In this document: positions 54,889 through 64,000 of the stretch, piece after piece
Layout of the letters: each line of letters begins with the position of its first letter
Numbering within the stretch: position 1 is the first letter of the stretch
Source of the DNA: Arthrobacter sp. PsM3
GTDB lineage: Bacteria; Actinomycetota; Actinomycetes; Actinomycetales; Micrococcaceae
Assembly (NCBI RefSeq): GCF_030433895.1
Contig: NZ_JARUXE010000023.1
Span: 1 to 64,000, forward strand
Direction: 5' to 3'
Length of the DNA stretch: 64,000 nucleotides
Program-made: the position numbers and the translations under genes
Notes under the pieces: model-generated
What the model was told of the DNA's origin: nothing
The model's input: the letters and a program-made list of their open reading frames with translations, nothing else
Databases searched by the model: none

Positions 54889-56004
54889 TCAGGAGACGGT
54901 GCCCAGTTCCTTGACGTCCTGCGCTTCCATCCGCGGGTCCGTCCCCAGCAGGCGGCGGAGGGAGCCGAGCCGGGCCGGGCCGGATTCGCCCGCATGGCCG
55001 GCGGCCACCCAGGCGTCCACGCCGCAGTTGACGGCGCTGGAATCGTGCTTGCAGCCCCGCTCGCAGTCGTCGGTCCCGGGCTCGAGGTCTGGAAAGGAGC
55101 GCAGGATCCGGTCGGGGTCCACATGGGCCAGTCCGAAGGAGCGGATGCCGGGGGTGTCGATGATCCAGCTGCCCGGCGGCGCATCGTTGACCTTGAGGGC
55201 CAGCGCGGAGGAGGAGGTGTGGCGGCCGCGCCCGGTCACGGCGTTGACTCCACCGGTGGCGCGCTCGGCGCCGGTGAGAGCGTTGACCATGGTGGATTTG
55301 CCGACGCCGGAGTGGCCCAGCATGACGGTGACCTTCCCGTCCAGGTGGGCGCGCAGCTGGGAAACGGCGTCCTTGTCCAGCCGGGCCGACAGCCCGTCGT
55401 CCGAGCGGGCATCGATGCCCGAGGCGGCCGAATCCGCTGTCTTGGAGATGATCACCGGGAAGTCAAGGTGCTGGTAGTTGGTCAGCAGCTCCGCAGGGTC
55501 CTTGACGTCGGCCTTGGTGACGAGTAGCAGCGGCTCGATTCCGGCGTCGTACGCGGCCACAAGGGCGCGGTCGATGAACCCGGTCCGGGGCTCCGGATTG
55601 GCGGCCGCCACCACGATCACCAGCGTGTCCGCATTGGCAACGACGGCGCGCTCGATCGGGTCCGTGTCATCCGCGCTGCGCCGCAGCAGGGTCCTGCGGT
55701 CCTGGATCTTGACCAGCCGGGCCAGGGTGTCGGGTTCGCCGCTGACGTCCCCGACGAGGGAGACGAAGTCGCCGGCCACGACCGGGTTCCGGCGCAGTTC
55801 CCGGGCCCGGGCGGCGATGATTTTGCGTTCCTCGGGCGTGCCTTCGGCGACGACGGCGGTGTACCGTCCGCGGTCAACGGTGATGATCCGCCCGGTGACG
55901 GCGTCCTCATAGGCGGGCCGGTCCTTGGTGCGGGGACGGGTGCCCTTCTTATTGGGGCGGATCCGGACGTCGGATTCGTCCCAGGAGTCAGTGCTGCGTG
56001 CCAC
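54889..56004 (-). CDS. rsgA: Small ribosomal subunit GTPase RsgA
   Basis: Starting at a GTG at 56004, which overlaps the end of aroA, the protein has 371 residues. An N-terminal OB-like domain is followed by the circularly permuted GTPase: TKAD (G4) precedes GHSGVGKST (G1) and [11 protein letters not shown] (G3). The C-terminal zinc knuckle is [16 protein letters not shown]. It matures the 30S subunit. The N-terminal part of the longer frame lies inside aroA. Confidence 0.9.
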   Translation of the reverse strand: MARSTDSWDESDVRIRPNKKGTRPRTKDRPAYEDAVTGRIITVDRGRYTAVVAEGTPEERKIIAARARELRRNPVVAGDFVSLVGDVSGEPDTLARLVKIQDRRTLLRRSADDTDPIERAVVANADTLVIVVAAANPEPRTGFIDRALVAAYDAGIEPLLLVTKADVKDPAELLTNYQHLDFPVIISKTADSAASGIDARSDDGLSARLDKDAVSQLRAHLDGKVTVMLGHSGVGKSTMVNALTGAERATGGVNAVTGRGRHTSSSALALKVNDAPPGSWIIDTPGIRSFGLAHVDPDRILRSFPDLEPGTDDCERGCKHDSSAVNCGVDAWVAAGHAGESGPARLGSLRRLLGTDPRMEAQDVKELGTVS

Positions 56005-57403
56005 CTGAGGCGTCCTTGTCTGCGGGGGCCGGGCCTGCGGGGGCTGCACTTCCGGCGGTGCCCTGCGCGAGCATGGCCTCCCAGAGTTGCGGGAAGTCCG
56101 GCATGGTCTTGGCCGTGGTCTCAATGTCCTCGACCTCGATGCCGGGCACGGCCAGGCCCAGGATGGCGCCTGCCGTGGCCATCCGGTGGTCGGCGTAGCT
56201 GTGGACGACTCCGCCGTGCAGCGGTACGGGACGGATGATGAGACCGTCGGGCGTCTCCTCCGCGTCCCCGCCCAGGCGGTTGATTTCGGCGACGAGGGCG
56301 GCAAGCCGGTCCGTTTCGTGCCCGCGGAGGTGGGCGATGCCGCCCAGCCGCGACGGGCCGGTGGCAAGGGCGCAGAGTGCGGCGACGGTGGGGGCAAGTT
56401 CGCTGGTCCCGTCGAAGTCCGCGCCCTTGATCTCCGGGCCGCCGGTCACGGTCAGGGTGCCGTCCGCGAGGGTGACGGTCGCCCCCATGGTGGTGAGGAT
56501 GCTGCGCCACAGATCACCCACCTGGGTGGTCGGGGCCGGCCAGTTGGGGATGCGGACCGTGCCGCGGGTTGCCAGGGCCGCCGCGAGGAACGGCCCTGCA
56601 TTGGAGAGGTCCTGTTCCATCCTAAGGTCAAAGGCGCGGATGGCCCCGGGGGAGACGACCCAGTGGTTCGGCACGGAGTCATCGACGGCCACGCCCACGC
56701 CGCGGAGCACGGCGACGGTCATGTTGATGTGGTCCAGGCTCGGCACGGGCTTGCCGGTGTGCTCCAGATGGAGACCCTCGGTGAAGCGTGCTCCGGCCAG
56801 GAGCAGGGCGGAGACGAACTGGGAGGAAGCGCTGGCGTCGATGACGAGGTGGCCGCCCCGCACTTCGCCCGTGCCCTCGACCGCGAACGGCAGCGAGGAC
56901 ACCGGGCCGCCGTCGGGTGCGCTGACGGCAACGCCCAGCCCGGTCAGCGCCTCGATGATGGGGCCCATCGGGCGTTTGCGCGCATGCGGGTCACCGTCGA
57001 AGAGCGTCACTCCGTGGCGCAGCGCCGCGACGGGCGGAACGAACCGCATGACTGTCCCGGCCAGCCCGCAATCGACCGCGGACCGTGCCTCAGCGGCGCC
57101 CGGGTCGATGGGCGTGACCGCCAGGTCGGGACCAAAGGCGCCCTCGCCCGGGACTTCCGTGATGGTGGCCCCGAGCTGCTGCAGTGCCTCGATCATCAGG
57201 GCCGAGTCCCGGGAATGCAGCGGAGCCCGCAGCCGCGACGGACCGTCGGCGAGGGCGGCGAGCACGAGGTACCGGTTGGTCAGGGACTTCGATCCCGGAA
57301 CGGTGACCGTGGCGTCGACGGGCTGTCCGGCGAACGGCGCCCGCCAGGGCTGAGCGCTGCGGGCCGGAACGGAGGGGGCTGCTGCGGGGGTGGTGCCTGT
57401 CAT
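55988..57403 (-). CDS. aroA: 3-phosphoshikimate 1-carboxyvinyltransferase (EPSP synthase)
   Basis: The 471-residue enzyme makes EPSP in the shikimate pathway. Motifs include [20 protein letters not shown] near residue 37, and the late [19 protein letters not shown] and [14 protein letters not shown]. It is longer than the usual 430 because of an N-terminal 30-residue and a C-terminal Ala/Pro-rich extension. Clustered with rsgA and hisN. Confidence 0.92.
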   Translation of the reverse strand: MTGTTPAAAPSVPARSAQPWRAPFAGQPVDATVTVPGSKSLTNRYLVLAALADGPSRLRAPLHSRDSALMIEALQQLGATITEVPGEGAFGPDLAVTPIDPGAAEARSAVDCGLAGTVMRFVPPVAALRHGVTLFDGDPHARKRPMGPIIEALTGLGVAVSAPDGGPVSSLPFAVEGTGEVRGGHLVIDASASSQFVSALLLAGARFTEGLHLEHTGKPVPSLDHINMTVAVLRGVGVAVDDSVPNHWVVSPGAIRAFDLRMEQDLSNAGPFLAAALATRGTVRIPNWPAPTTQVGDLWRSILTTMGATVTLADGTLTVTGGPEIKGADFDGTSELAPTVAALCALATGPSRLGGIAHLRGHETDRLAALVAEINRLGGDAEETPDGLIIRPVPLHGGVVHSYADHRMATAGAILGLAVPGIEVEDIETTAKTMPDFPQLWEAMLAQGTAGSAAPAGPAPADKDASGGTQH

Positions 57404-57410
57404 TGCTGCC

Positions 57411-57959
57411 TTAGGCTCCCACGCTGTGGTCCACGGCTTTGCGGACGGCCTTGTCGGCCTTCTTCAGCTGCTTGCCGGTGGTCTTCCGGACGTCGGCAGC
57501 GAGGTGGCCGGCGTTCTTCTTGGCGTCCGCGGCGAGGTGCTCGGCGCGCCAGGCCAGGCTGGGCCGGCCGTTGGTGTCGACTGAGGCCAGCAGGACTCCG
57601 CCGGTCAGGGAAACGTTCTTCAACAGCTGCTTCCGCCGGGCGTCGCGGCCCGCCTTGGACGTGATGTCCGCGCTGCGCCATTCCACGTAGCCGTTCAGGC
57701 CCGAGATGACGGCGAGCACAGTGGCTGCCAGCCGTGAGGACTTGCCGAGCGCGAGGCATACGCCGGCTCCGACCTGGGTGCCGCCGATAACGCGGGCCAG
57801 CACCTTCTCGTTGGTCTGGAACGGCAGGGATTCGGCCGCGCGCCGCAGCAGGGGTGACAGCTGCGTTGCAGTGTCATCCGCGTTCTTGAGCTTGTCCATG
57901 CCTGCAAGGACGAAACTGGAGGCGAGCATGGGCCGGGCGAGAAAGCGGACAAACGACAT
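57411..57959 (-). CDS. DoxX-family membrane protein
   Basis: The 182-residue protein has an N-terminal DoxX-like domain ([48 protein letters not shown]) with about four membrane helices and a basic C-terminal tail ([25 protein letters not shown]). Exact role unknown, possibly redox-linked. Its start is divergent from the sigma factor's promoter. Confidence 0.75.
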   Translation of the reverse strand: MSFVRFLARPMLASSFVLAGMDKLKNADDTATQLSPLLRRAAESLPFQTNEKVLARVIGGTQVGAGVCLALGKSSRLAATVLAVISGLNGYVEWRSADITSKAGRDARRKQLLKNVSLTGGVLLASVDTNGRPSLAWRAEHLAADAKKNAGHLAADVRKTTGKQLKKADKAVRKAVDHSVGA

Positions 57960-58028
57960 GAATTTCCTCCTGGATGGACGAACCGCGCAATCAGAGCGGG
58001 AGAACCGGTTCTAGTCTTGCACTTTTGC

Positions 58029-58054
58029 GGAATATTTGCCTGCCGGGCCGGGTT
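58029..58054 (+). promoter_or_regulatory. SigR/SigH-type promoter, GGAAT-N18-GTT
   Basis: GGAAT at 58029 and GTT at 58052 are separated by 18 bases, matching the SigR/SigH consensus exactly. It lies upstream of the sigma gene on the same strand, so the sigma factor is probably autoregulated. Confidence 0.8.
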
Positions 58055-58319
58055 GTGAATGACAGGTCCCGGCCGCTAATTTGCGGCCGGATTCTGGCTC
58101 AGATCAGCCCGGACGGCGGGCTGGAACACAGCGGCACGGCTGGACTACTTCGGCGTGGCGCAGGAAGGCGGAGATTTGATTCTGGTGAGGGACATTCCCG
58201 TAAAGGACATTCACGTGCTGGACACGGGGCAACTCCCGGCATGGACTGCGGCCCTGCAGCAGGGAATGGTGCCGGCAATGACGGACGCCCGCCGGAAGGT
58301 GACAGTAGACTTGAAGGCA

Positions 58320-59141
58320 ATGAGCACCATGGACCCGGCCGTTGCGGCCATGCACGAGGCAGCCGGAAACGGCGCCACGCCCGCCAAGTCATCTGCTGCC
58401 GGCCCCGCCGGCGCACTTTCCGATCCTGCCCTGGAACCTGGCGCGGTCCGGGCCGCCGGCACGGACGCGGCGCGGGATGCCGCCGCCCAGGAGACGATCG
58501 TGGACGGCCAGGCGCTGGACGTCGGGACCGAAACCCCCGAGGAACGCCGGGTACGGTTCGAACGCGATGCCATGCAGTATGTGGACCAGTTGTACTCCGC
58601 AGCCATGCGGATGGCCCGGAATCCCGCTGATGCCGAGGACCTGGTCCAGGAGGCCTACACGAAGGCGTTCTCCGCCTTCCACCAGTACAAGCCGGGAACC
58701 AACCTAAAAGCCTGGTTGTACCGCATCCTGACCAACACTTACATCAACCTCTACCGCAAGCGGCAACGCGAGCCGCTGCAGTCGAACTCGGACACCATCG
58801 AGGACTGGCAGCTCGCCCGGGCGGAGTCGCACACCTCGTCCGGACTCCGTTCGGCGGAGGCCGAGGCGCTGGACCACCTGCCGGATTCGGACGTGAAGCG
58901 GGCCCTGCAGGCCATTCCGGAGGAATTCCGGTTGGCGGTTTACTTCGCCGACGTCGAGGGATTCGCCTACAAGGAAATTTCAGACATTATGAACACCCCG
59001 ATCGGGACCGTCATGTCCCGGCTGCACCGGGGCCGGAAGATGCTGCGGGACATGCTCGCCGACTATGCCGCCGAGCGCGGATTCAGGGCCGCAGACGCCA
59101 CCACAGCGGCCGGAAGCAACAAACAGGAGAACAGGAAATGA
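58320..59141 (+). CDS. ECF sigma factor of the SigR/SigH (redox) type
   Basis: From the ATG at 58320 the protein has 273 residues, with upstream in-frame starts to 58155 (328 residues) possible. Region 2 ([57 protein letters not shown]) and region 4 ([46 protein letters not shown]) are intact. The ATG of the ZAS anti-sigma gene overlaps its stop. SigR-type factors direct the response to disulfide stress. The long N-terminal extension is like the longer, unstable isoform known in Streptomyces. Confidence 0.88.
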   Translation: MSTMDPAVAAMHEAAGNGATPAKSSAAGPAGALSDPALEPGAVRAAGTDAARDAAAQETIVDGQALDVGTETPEERRVRFERDAMQYVDQLYSAAMRMARNPADAEDLVQEAYTKAFSAFHQYKPGTNLKAWLYRILTNTYINLYRKRQREPLQSNSDTIEDWQLARAESHTSSGLRSAEAEALDHLPDSDVKRALQAIPEEFRLAVYFADVEGFAYKEISDIMNTPIGTVMSRLHRGRKMLRDMLADYAAERGFRAADATTAAGSNKQENRK

Positions 59142-59398
59142 GCGACTGCCAGGGACTGGGCGACTGCGACGACGCCCGGATGCAACGGATCTACGAGTAT
59201 CTCGATGGCGCCCTCACCCACGATGACATCGCCGAGATCAAGGCCCACCTGGACGGGTGCCCGGAATGCTTTGAGCAGTACGACCTCGAATGTGTGATCC
59301 GCGTCATGGTGAAGCGTTCCTGCACCGAGGCCGCCCCGGCGAACCTGAAGAATGCGATCCTGGACCGGATCCACTCCAGCAACCCGGTCGAGGCCTGA
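59138..59398 (+). CDS. rsrA: Zinc-binding anti-sigma factor, RsrA-like
   Basis: The 86-residue protein overlaps the sigma gene (ATGA) and carries the ZAS motif HLDGCPEC, with Cys near 3-9 (CQGLGDC) as further redox sites. RsrA binds SigR when reduced and releases it on disulfide formation. Size and motif match the family. Confidence 0.9.
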   Translation: MSDCQGLGDCDDARMQRIYEYLDGALTHDDIAEIKAHLDGCPECFEQYDLECVIRVMVKRSCTEAAPANLKNAILDRIHSSNPVEA

Positions 59399-59434
59399 CG
59401 CGCCCGCGGCGCCCCAGCTTCAAGGTCCCAAACG

Positions 59435-59470
59435 AATGACCCCGGAAACCGTGAGGTTTCCGGGGTCATT
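59435..59470 (+). terminator. Terminator-like hairpin after rsrA
   Basis: Arms AATGACCCCGGAAACC and GGTTTCCGGGGTCATT form a perfect 16-bp stem with a GTGA loop, just after rsrA. No long U tract; it probably works for either strand between rsrA and bL37. Confidence 0.7.
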
Positions 59471-59488
59471 CGTCATTCCAAGCTTTGC

Positions 59489-59563
59489 TTAGGCGTTGGG
59501 GCGCTTGCCGTGGTTCGCGCCGCCACGCTTACGGTCACGACGTTTACGTGCACGCTTGCTCAT
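59489..59563 (-). CDS. 50S ribosomal protein bL37
   Basis: A 24-residue frame from ATG 59563 reads MSKRARKRRDRKRGGANHGKRPNA, matching the actinobacterial bL37 ending ANHGKRPN. It is basic and binds rRNA. Such a short gene is often missed in automated annotation. Confidence 0.88.
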   Translation of the reverse strand: MSKRARKRRDRKRGGANHGKRPNA

Positions 59564-59727
59564 AGCTGGCCTCCTTAATTTTTGGTACTCAAAAGAGCTG
59601 CCCTCAAGTCTCCCACATCAGGGCACCCGCCGCGAACCGGCGTGGGCGGGAATCCCCCCAGAGGGACAACCAGGGGGACAACCGGGGAAAATCAGGGACA
59701 AGCACGGGGGCAGCCACGGCGGGTGAA

Positions 59728-60348
59728 TTACTCCAGGGAATTCCGGATGGAGATCCGGGCCTGGTCCAGTACCGTCTTGACTGTTTCCAGTGTCACCGGG
59801 GTGATCGGATGCCGGCCGCCGTGGCGGCGCAGTTCCACTCGGATGTCGTCGCGGAAGGCCTGCACAAGCATCTCTGCCTCCCGGAGCCGGCCATCGCTCT
59901 CCTGCGAGTACCGCTGGCCTGCCAGCGAGGCGACCGTCGAGCCGGCGGCCCGGGCCGAGGACCGGGCGGCCTCGGCCGTTGCGGCGAGGTCGGCCCGCAG
60001 TCCGCGCATGTTGACTTTGATGTCCTGCCGCAGGTTGTCAGCGAGCCGCCGCACTGACGCGGAGATGTCGTTTTCGACGCCGGCAAGTTCGTCACGCCGG
60101 TTGTTCAGCTCCACGAGTCCAGCCGGGGTGATGCTGTAGTAGGTCCGCCTGCCTTCGGTGTGGGTGGCGACGAGCCCTTCCTCCTCAAGCTTGCCGAGCC
60201 GCGGATAGATGGTGCCGGCACTGGGGGAGTAGGTCCCGCCGAAACGTTCGCTGAGTGCCTTGATGAGTTCGTAGCCGTGCTTCGGACCCGTCTCCAGCAG
60301 TGCGAGCAGATAGAGCCGGAGCGCCCCGTGGGCAAAGACCGGAGGCAT
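59728..60348 (-). CDS. PadR-family transcriptional regulator
   Basis: The 206-residue protein has the PadR winged helix (LYLLALLETGPKHGYELIKALSERFGGTYSPSAGTIYPRLGKLEEEGLVATHTEGRRTYYSITPAG) and a helical dimerisation tail. It overlaps the stop of the DUF4097-type gene and so is coupled to it. It is expected to repress this operon through the upstream ATATAT palindromes. Confidence 0.88.
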   Translation of the reverse strand: MPPVFAHGALRLYLLALLETGPKHGYELIKALSERFGGTYSPSAGTIYPRLGKLEEEGLVATHTEGRRTYYSITPAGLVELNNRRDELAGVENDISASVRRLADNLRQDIKVNMRGLRADLAATAEAARSSARAAGSTVASLAGQRYSQESDGRLREAEMLVQAFRDDIRVELRRHGGRHPITPVTLETVKTVLDQARISIRNSLE

Positions 60349-61175
60349 CAGGGCCCCTGGTGGGGGTCCGCGCCCGGCCGGCCGTGGAAGATCGAGGTCT
60401 TCCCCGAGACGGAGTTGGTCCGGACCAGCATGAGCTGGGTGTCGGGTCCGGCAATGGTCTGCACGGTGCCGCCGGGCTGGTTGTACCTCTGGTCGTCAAT
60501 GACAACGGCGCCGCTGGCGGACTTGGCGATGATGTCCACGCCGACGTCGTGCGGGAGGCGGATGGTCACATCACCCGAGACGGAATTGGCGCCAAAATCC
60601 TGGGTGAAGCTGTGCAGGTCGAAACTGAGATCTCCGCTGACGGTGTTCGCGCGGATGTTGCTGAAGTCGCCGGAGGCGGTGACCTCGCCCGAGACGCTTT
60701 TGGCCGTCAGCACTCCGTGGTGGTTGCGGGCGATCACTTCGCCGCTGACAGTGTTGACGGACAAATTCCCGGACGTGCCGTCGGCCAGCACAGAGCCGGA
60801 GACCGTGTTCAGCCGGGTCTGCCCGCTGATCCCGGAGACCATGCCGTCGCCGCTGACGGTGCCGGCCTCGATCTCGACGCCGCGCGGCAGGGCGATGCTG
60901 ATGACCACGGAATTGCTGCTGCTGTTATGGACGGTGCCCATGAGGTTCTTGAACCAGCCCTGCGGGCCGTGCAGCTGGTGACGGACCTCCAGACGCCCGT
61001 TGACCAGGCTGATCGCGAGCGGGTCCCCGTGGACCTCGGAGACTTCGATCCGCGCCACAGCATCATCATGCGCAACGATATCGAAGCGCCCCCGGACGAT
61101 GCCGAGCTTGAGCGAGGTGACGCCGTCGACGTCGATGGTCTGCGGACCGGTGACGGTCCAGTTGTTCTCTGTCAT
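60348..61175 (-). CDS. DUF4097-type beta-repeat protein
   Basis: From the ATG at 61175, preceded by GGAGGAACC, the protein has 275 residues of repeated beta strands (SVSGEVTASGDFSNIRANTVSGDLSF...). This pattern defines the DUF4097 putative adhesin family, associated with PadR regulators in many actinobacteria and Firmicutes. It probably forms a beta solenoid at the membrane. Function unknown. Confidence 0.85.
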   Translation of the reverse strand: MTENNWTVTGPQTIDVDGVTSLKLGIVRGRFDIVAHDDAVARIEVSEVHGDPLAISLVNGRLEVRHQLHGPQGWFKNLMGTVHNSSSNSVVISIALPRGVEIEAGTVSGDGMVSGISGQTRLNTVSGSVLADGTSGNLSVNTVSGEVIARNHHGVLTAKSVSGEVTASGDFSNIRANTVSGDLSFDLHSFTQDFGANSVSGDVTIRLPHDVGVDIIAKSASGAVVIDDQRYNQPGGTVQTIAGPDTQLMLVRTNSVSGKTSIFHGRPGADPHQGP

Positions 61176-61212
61176 GGTTCCTCCGGGAAGGCGATGCTTC
61201 ATGCGAACGGTT

Positions 61213-61276
61213 GCGATATATCGCGACTATTGAAGTCACGATATATCGCCAGTTGGGCGCAGTCAAGATATATCGC
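61213..61276. promoter_or_regulatory. Three ATATAT palindromes, probable PadR operator
   Basis: GCGATATATCGC (61213), CGATATATCG (61239) and GATATATCGC (61267) are spaced 25 and 27 bases apart. On the minus strand TTGACT and TATCGT with a 17-base spacer lie among them, so binding would block the promoter of the DUF4097-PadR operon. Confidence 0.78.
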
Positions 61277-61306
61277 GAATTGCCCGGGGGAGCCTGCCGG
61301 ACGGTT

Positions 61307-61906
61307 TTACTCGGGGGCGTCGATCCTCAGCCACTGGAACCAGCCGCGGTGCAGGACAAGCCACGCCATCAGTCCGAAGCCCGCCTGGCCGGGCGTGCCC
61401 CCGTTGGCCGCAAGGTCCTGGCGCCACTGCTCATGGTTCAGCAGCGGCGAGAAGGTGTCGACGTAGAGGTGCTTGCGCCGGGTGGTGACATCGGCGAAGG
61501 CCGTGTTGAGTTCACCGATCCTGCGGTTCTGGGCCGGATCCAGGGTCGGGGGCGGCCCCACGACGAAGACCTCAATCCTGTTCTGCGAGGCCGAGTCGAG
61601 GATGTTGGCGAGGTTGAGCCGGCTGCGGGCCGTGGAGAGCCCGAACTCGACATCGCGGCTGGAGAGCCCGATCACCAGCCGGTTCTCGTGCTGGTTGTTG
61701 AAGCGGCGGCCGGCTTCCTCTAGCCAGCGGGCAGCCAGGCCTTCCGTGCCCTCCTGCGGGCAGGGAAGGGGATAGCATTCCAGGGACAGTCCGTCCTGGG
61801 GCGTGCGCGCCAGCACCCGCCCCAGCCAGCCCAGCGCGCGGGGATCACCCAGGCCGGCCAGCAGTTCATCGCCAACGGCTGCGATCCGCAGCTTTCGATC
61901 TTCCAC
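61307..61906 (-). CDS. SGNH/GDSL-type hydrolase
   Basis: A GTG at 61906 with GAGGTAG gives 199 residues (MEDRKLRIAAVGDELLAGLGDPRALGWLG). The GDEL block stands for the usual GDS serine motif, with later NRLVIGLSSRDV and VVGPPP (GxND replaced) and a C-terminal GFGLMAWLVLH where a catalytic DxxH is not clear. So it is a divergent or non-classical member. Confidence 0.7.
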   Translation of the reverse strand: MEDRKLRIAAVGDELLAGLGDPRALGWLGRVLARTPQDGLSLECYPLPCPQEGTEGLAARWLEEAGRRFNNQHENRLVIGLSSRDVEFGLSTARSRLNLANILDSASQNRIEVFVVGPPPTLDPAQNRRIGELNTAFADVTTRRKHLYVDTFSPLLNHEQWRQDLAANGGTPGQAGFGLMAWLVLHRGWFQWLRIDAPE

Positions 61907-61950
61907 GACTACCTCTTCAATCCAGAGCGTCCAACAAACGGTTAAATAAA

Positions 61951-61994
61951 GCTGCCCGGCCGGAGTTGCGGGTTTCAATCTCCGGCCGGGCAGC
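61951..61994 (-). terminator. Terminator of kgd
   Basis: GCTGCCCGGCCGGAG and CTCCGGCCGGGCAGC form a perfect 15-bp stem with a 14-base loop, followed on the minus strand by TTTATTT. It lies just after the kgd stop codon. Confidence 0.85.
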
Positions 61995-62001
61995 GCTGAC
62001 C

Positions 62002-64000
62002 TTACTTACGTGCGAATGCCTGCTTGAGCAGCGCGTCCTGCTCCGCCGAGTGGCGCTTCATCGATCCTGCCGCGGTGGAAGCCGAGGCGGGTCGGGAAAC
62101 GAGGCGGACCCTGCGGTCCAGTGCGTCCGGAAGATTCAGGCCGATAAACGGCCACGGACCCTGGTTGGCGGGCTCGTCCTGTGCCCAGACGACGTCGGCG
62201 TTCGGGTACTTGGCAAGCTCAGCGGCAATCTCGGCGGCGGGCAGCGGGTAAAGCTGCTCGATCCGGACGATCGCCGTGGTCTTGTCACCGGTCTTCTGCC
62301 GGGTTGACAGCAGATCGTAGTACAAGCGGCCGGAGACCAGCAGGACACGCTCGACGGCGTCGCCCTGCAGCTGCTCGTGTTCCGGGATAACGGTCCGGAA
62401 GGTCCCGGTCGTGAAGTCCTCCACGGAAGACGCTGCGGCCTTGAGACGGAGCAGCTGCTTCGGCGTAAAGACGATGAGCGGCTTGCGCGGCCGGCTGTAC
62501 GCCTGGCGGCGCAGCAGGTGGAAGTGCGACGCCGAGGTCGTGGGGTTGGCCACGACCATATTTTCTTCGGCGCACATCTGCAGGAAGCGCTCGATGCGGG
62601 CGGACGAGTGGTCCGGTCCCTGGCCTTCATAGCCGTGCGGCAGCATCAGCACCAGCGAGGAGCGCTGGCCCCACTTCTGCTCGGCGGAGGAGATGAACTC
62701 GTCGATGATGGTCTGCGCACCGTTGACGAAGTCACCGAACTGCGCTTCCCAGAGCACCAGGGCATCGGGGCGTTCCACCGAGTAGCCGTACTCGAAGCCC
62801 ATGGCGGCATATTCCGACAGCAGGGAGTCGTAGATCCACAGCTTGGCCTGGTCGTCGGAGAGGTGTGCCAGCGGCAGCCACTCGTCGCCGTTGGCGCGGT
62901 CGTGGAAGACGGCGTGGCGCTGCACGAAGGTGCCGCGGCGCGAATCCTGGCCGGCGAGCCGGACGGGTACGCCTTCCATGATGAGCGAACCGAATGCGGC
63001 GAGCTCGCCGAAGCCCCAGTCGATGCCGCCTTCACGGGACATCAGTTCACGCTTCTCCAGCAGCTGCTTGAGCTTGGCGTGGACCGTGAAGCCCTCGGGG
63101 ATGTCGACGTGGGCCTTGCCGATGCGCGCCAGCATTTCGGCCGAGATCGCCGTCGACGCCGGAGCGCTGACGCCGGAGTCGGTCTGCTGGGCTTTCGGAC
63201 GTTCCAGATCCGACACCGCGGCGAGATCCGCCGTGATGATCGGAATCGGGGAGGTTTGCGCGGCATGGGTTTCGGCGAAGACCCGCTCCAGCCGTTCCTG
63301 GTAGTCGCGGAGCAGCTGCTCGGCCTCTTCCTCGGTGATGTCACCGCGGCCGATCAGGGATTCGGTGTACAGCTTCCGGACCGAACGCTTCGCTTCGATG
63401 AGGTTGTACATCAGCGGCTGTGTCATCGAGGGGTCATCGCCCTCGTTGTGCCCGCGGCGGCGGTAGCAGACCATGTCGATGACAACGTCCTTGTGGAACC
63501 GCTGGCGGAACTCATAGGCGAGCTGCCCGATGCGGACCACGGCCTCGGGGTCGTCGCCGTTCACGTGGAAGACCGGCGCCTGGATCATCTTGGCGACGTC
63601 CGTGGAGTAGGTGGAGGAACGGGACGAGGACGGGGCGGTGGTGAAGCCGACCTGGTTGTTGACCACGATGTGGATGGTGCCGCCGGTGCGGTAGCCCCGC
63701 AGCTGGGAAAGGTTGAGCGTTTCCGCCACCACACCCTGGCCCGCGAAGGCGGCGTCGCCGTGCACCATGATCGGCAGCACGGGGAAGGCCTCGCCCTGGT
63801 CCAGGCGGTCCTGCTTGGCGCGGACGATGCCTTCGAGGACGGAGTCCACGGCCTCGAGGTGGGACGGGTTGGCGGCGAGGTAGACCTTGGTCTCCTTGCC
63901 GTTGTCCGACGTGAAGGTGCCCTCGGTGCCGAGGTGGTACTTCACGTCGCCGGAGCCCTGCACGGAGCGAGGGTCCTGGGTGCCCTCGAATTCACGGAAG
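62002..64000 (-). CDS. kgd: 2-oxoglutarate decarboxylase/dehydrogenase E1 (Kgd), 5' part missing
   Basis: The last 666 residues or so of the gene are seen; the frame is open to the right edge. Motifs of the E1 domain include [46 protein letters not shown] and the late [13 protein letters not shown]. In actinobacteria the full enzyme also has an N-terminal acyltransferase domain. It works in the TCA cycle at 2-oxoglutarate. An in-frame Met at 63963 is internal. Confidence 0.93.
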   Translation of the reverse strand, partial: FREFEGTQDPRSVQGSGDVKYHLGTEGTFTSDNGKETKVYLAANPSHLEAVDSVLEGIVRAKQDRLDQGEAFPVLPIMVHGDAAFAGQGVVAETLNLSQLRGYRTGGTIHIVVNNQVGFTTAPSSSRSSTYSTDVAKMIQAPVFHVNGDDPEAVVRIGQLAYEFRQRFHKDVVIDMVCYRRRGHNEGDDPSMTQPLMYNLIEAKRSVRKLYTESLIGRGDITEEEAEQLLRDYQERLERVFAETHAAQTSPIPIITADLAAVSDLERPKAQQTDSGVSAPASTAISAEMLARIGKAHVDIPEGFTVHAKLKQLLEKRELMSREGGIDWGFGELAAFGSLIMEGVPVRLAGQDSRRGTFVQRHAVFHDRANGDEWLPLAHLSDDQAKLWIYDSLLSEYAAMGFEYGYSVERPDALVLWEAQFGDFVNGAQTIIDEFISSAEQKWGQRSSLVLMLPHGYEGQGPDHSSARIERFLQMCAEENMVVANPTTSASHFHLLRRQAYSRPRKPLIVFTPKQLLRLKAAASSVEDFTTGTFRTVIPEHEQLQGDAVERVLLVSGRLYYDLLSTRQKTGDKTTAIVRIEQLYPLPAAEIAAELAKYPNADVVWAQDEPANQGPWPFIGLNLPDALDRRVRLVSRPASASTAAGSMKRHSAEQDALLKQAFARK

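Noticed and set aside
56087-57664. 525-residue plus-strand frame opposite aroA
   Set aside because: It is another antisense frame without motifs or ribosome site; aroA is intact on the minus strand.

Overview
The window is high-GC DNA from an actinobacterium, most likely Arthrobacter, Pseudarthrobacter or a close Micrococcaceae relative. Signs are the ATGA-coupled actinophage gene style, an Rv1747-like FHA-FHA-ABC protein beside a Ser/Thr kinase, a SigR/RsrA-type redox sigma module with a GGAAT-N18-GTT promoter, the 24-residue ribosomal protein bL37, and a kgd-type 2-oxoglutarate enzyme.

Positions 1 to about 42,226 are one prophage of a siphovirus, cut by the left edge of the window. Almost all its genes lie on the minus strand, so transcription runs from right to left. 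From right to left it holds: an immunity region at the right border (phage repressor plus ImmA-like metalloprotease on the plus strand, facing a Cro-like regulator, an HNH-AP2 endonuclease and an excisionase-like protein); about 17 tiny, tightly overlapping early genes (36.7-39.9 kb); a recombination and replication block (YqaJ-like exonuclease, partner protein, RecF/SMC-like ATPase, SSB, NrdH-like redoxin, a SNF2 helicase fused to a DNA methyltransferase, DnaN clamp, C5 cytosine methyltransferase, endonuclease VII, a winged-helix initiator with an 11-bp-phased repeat array, a PD-(D/E)XK resolvase); a stretch with an odd tRNA, three HNH genes and one plus-strand cargo gene; then the packaging, head and tail genes (TerS, TerL, portal, MuF, scaffold, decoration, capsid, connectors, major tail, frameshifted tail chaperones, tape measure, baseplate) and lysis genes. 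No integrase is visible, so it probably lies left of the window. The right border carries a short sequence resembling the 3' end of a tRNA or tmRNA followed by a perfect terminator, which I read as the right attachment site.

From 42.4 kb the DNA is ordinary chromosome. 42.4-47.9 kb (plus strand) encodes a probable signalling unit: a secreted protease-like protein lacking the catalytic histidine, a membrane Ser/Thr kinase, and an FHA-FHA-ABC exporter. 48.0-51.3 kb carries two small hypotheticals and a manganese group, mntH-mntR-type regulator-crcB-like fluoride channel, with a palindromic operator upstream. 51.4-57.4 kb carries a methyltransferase, a PLP enzyme under a SAM-IV-type riboswitch, hisN, rsgA and aroA. 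58-59.6 kb carries the SigR/RsrA-type module and bL37. 59.7-61.9 kb carries a PadR regulator, a DUF4097-type beta protein and an SGNH hydrolase, with three ATATAT palindromes as the likely PadR operator. The window ends inside kgd.
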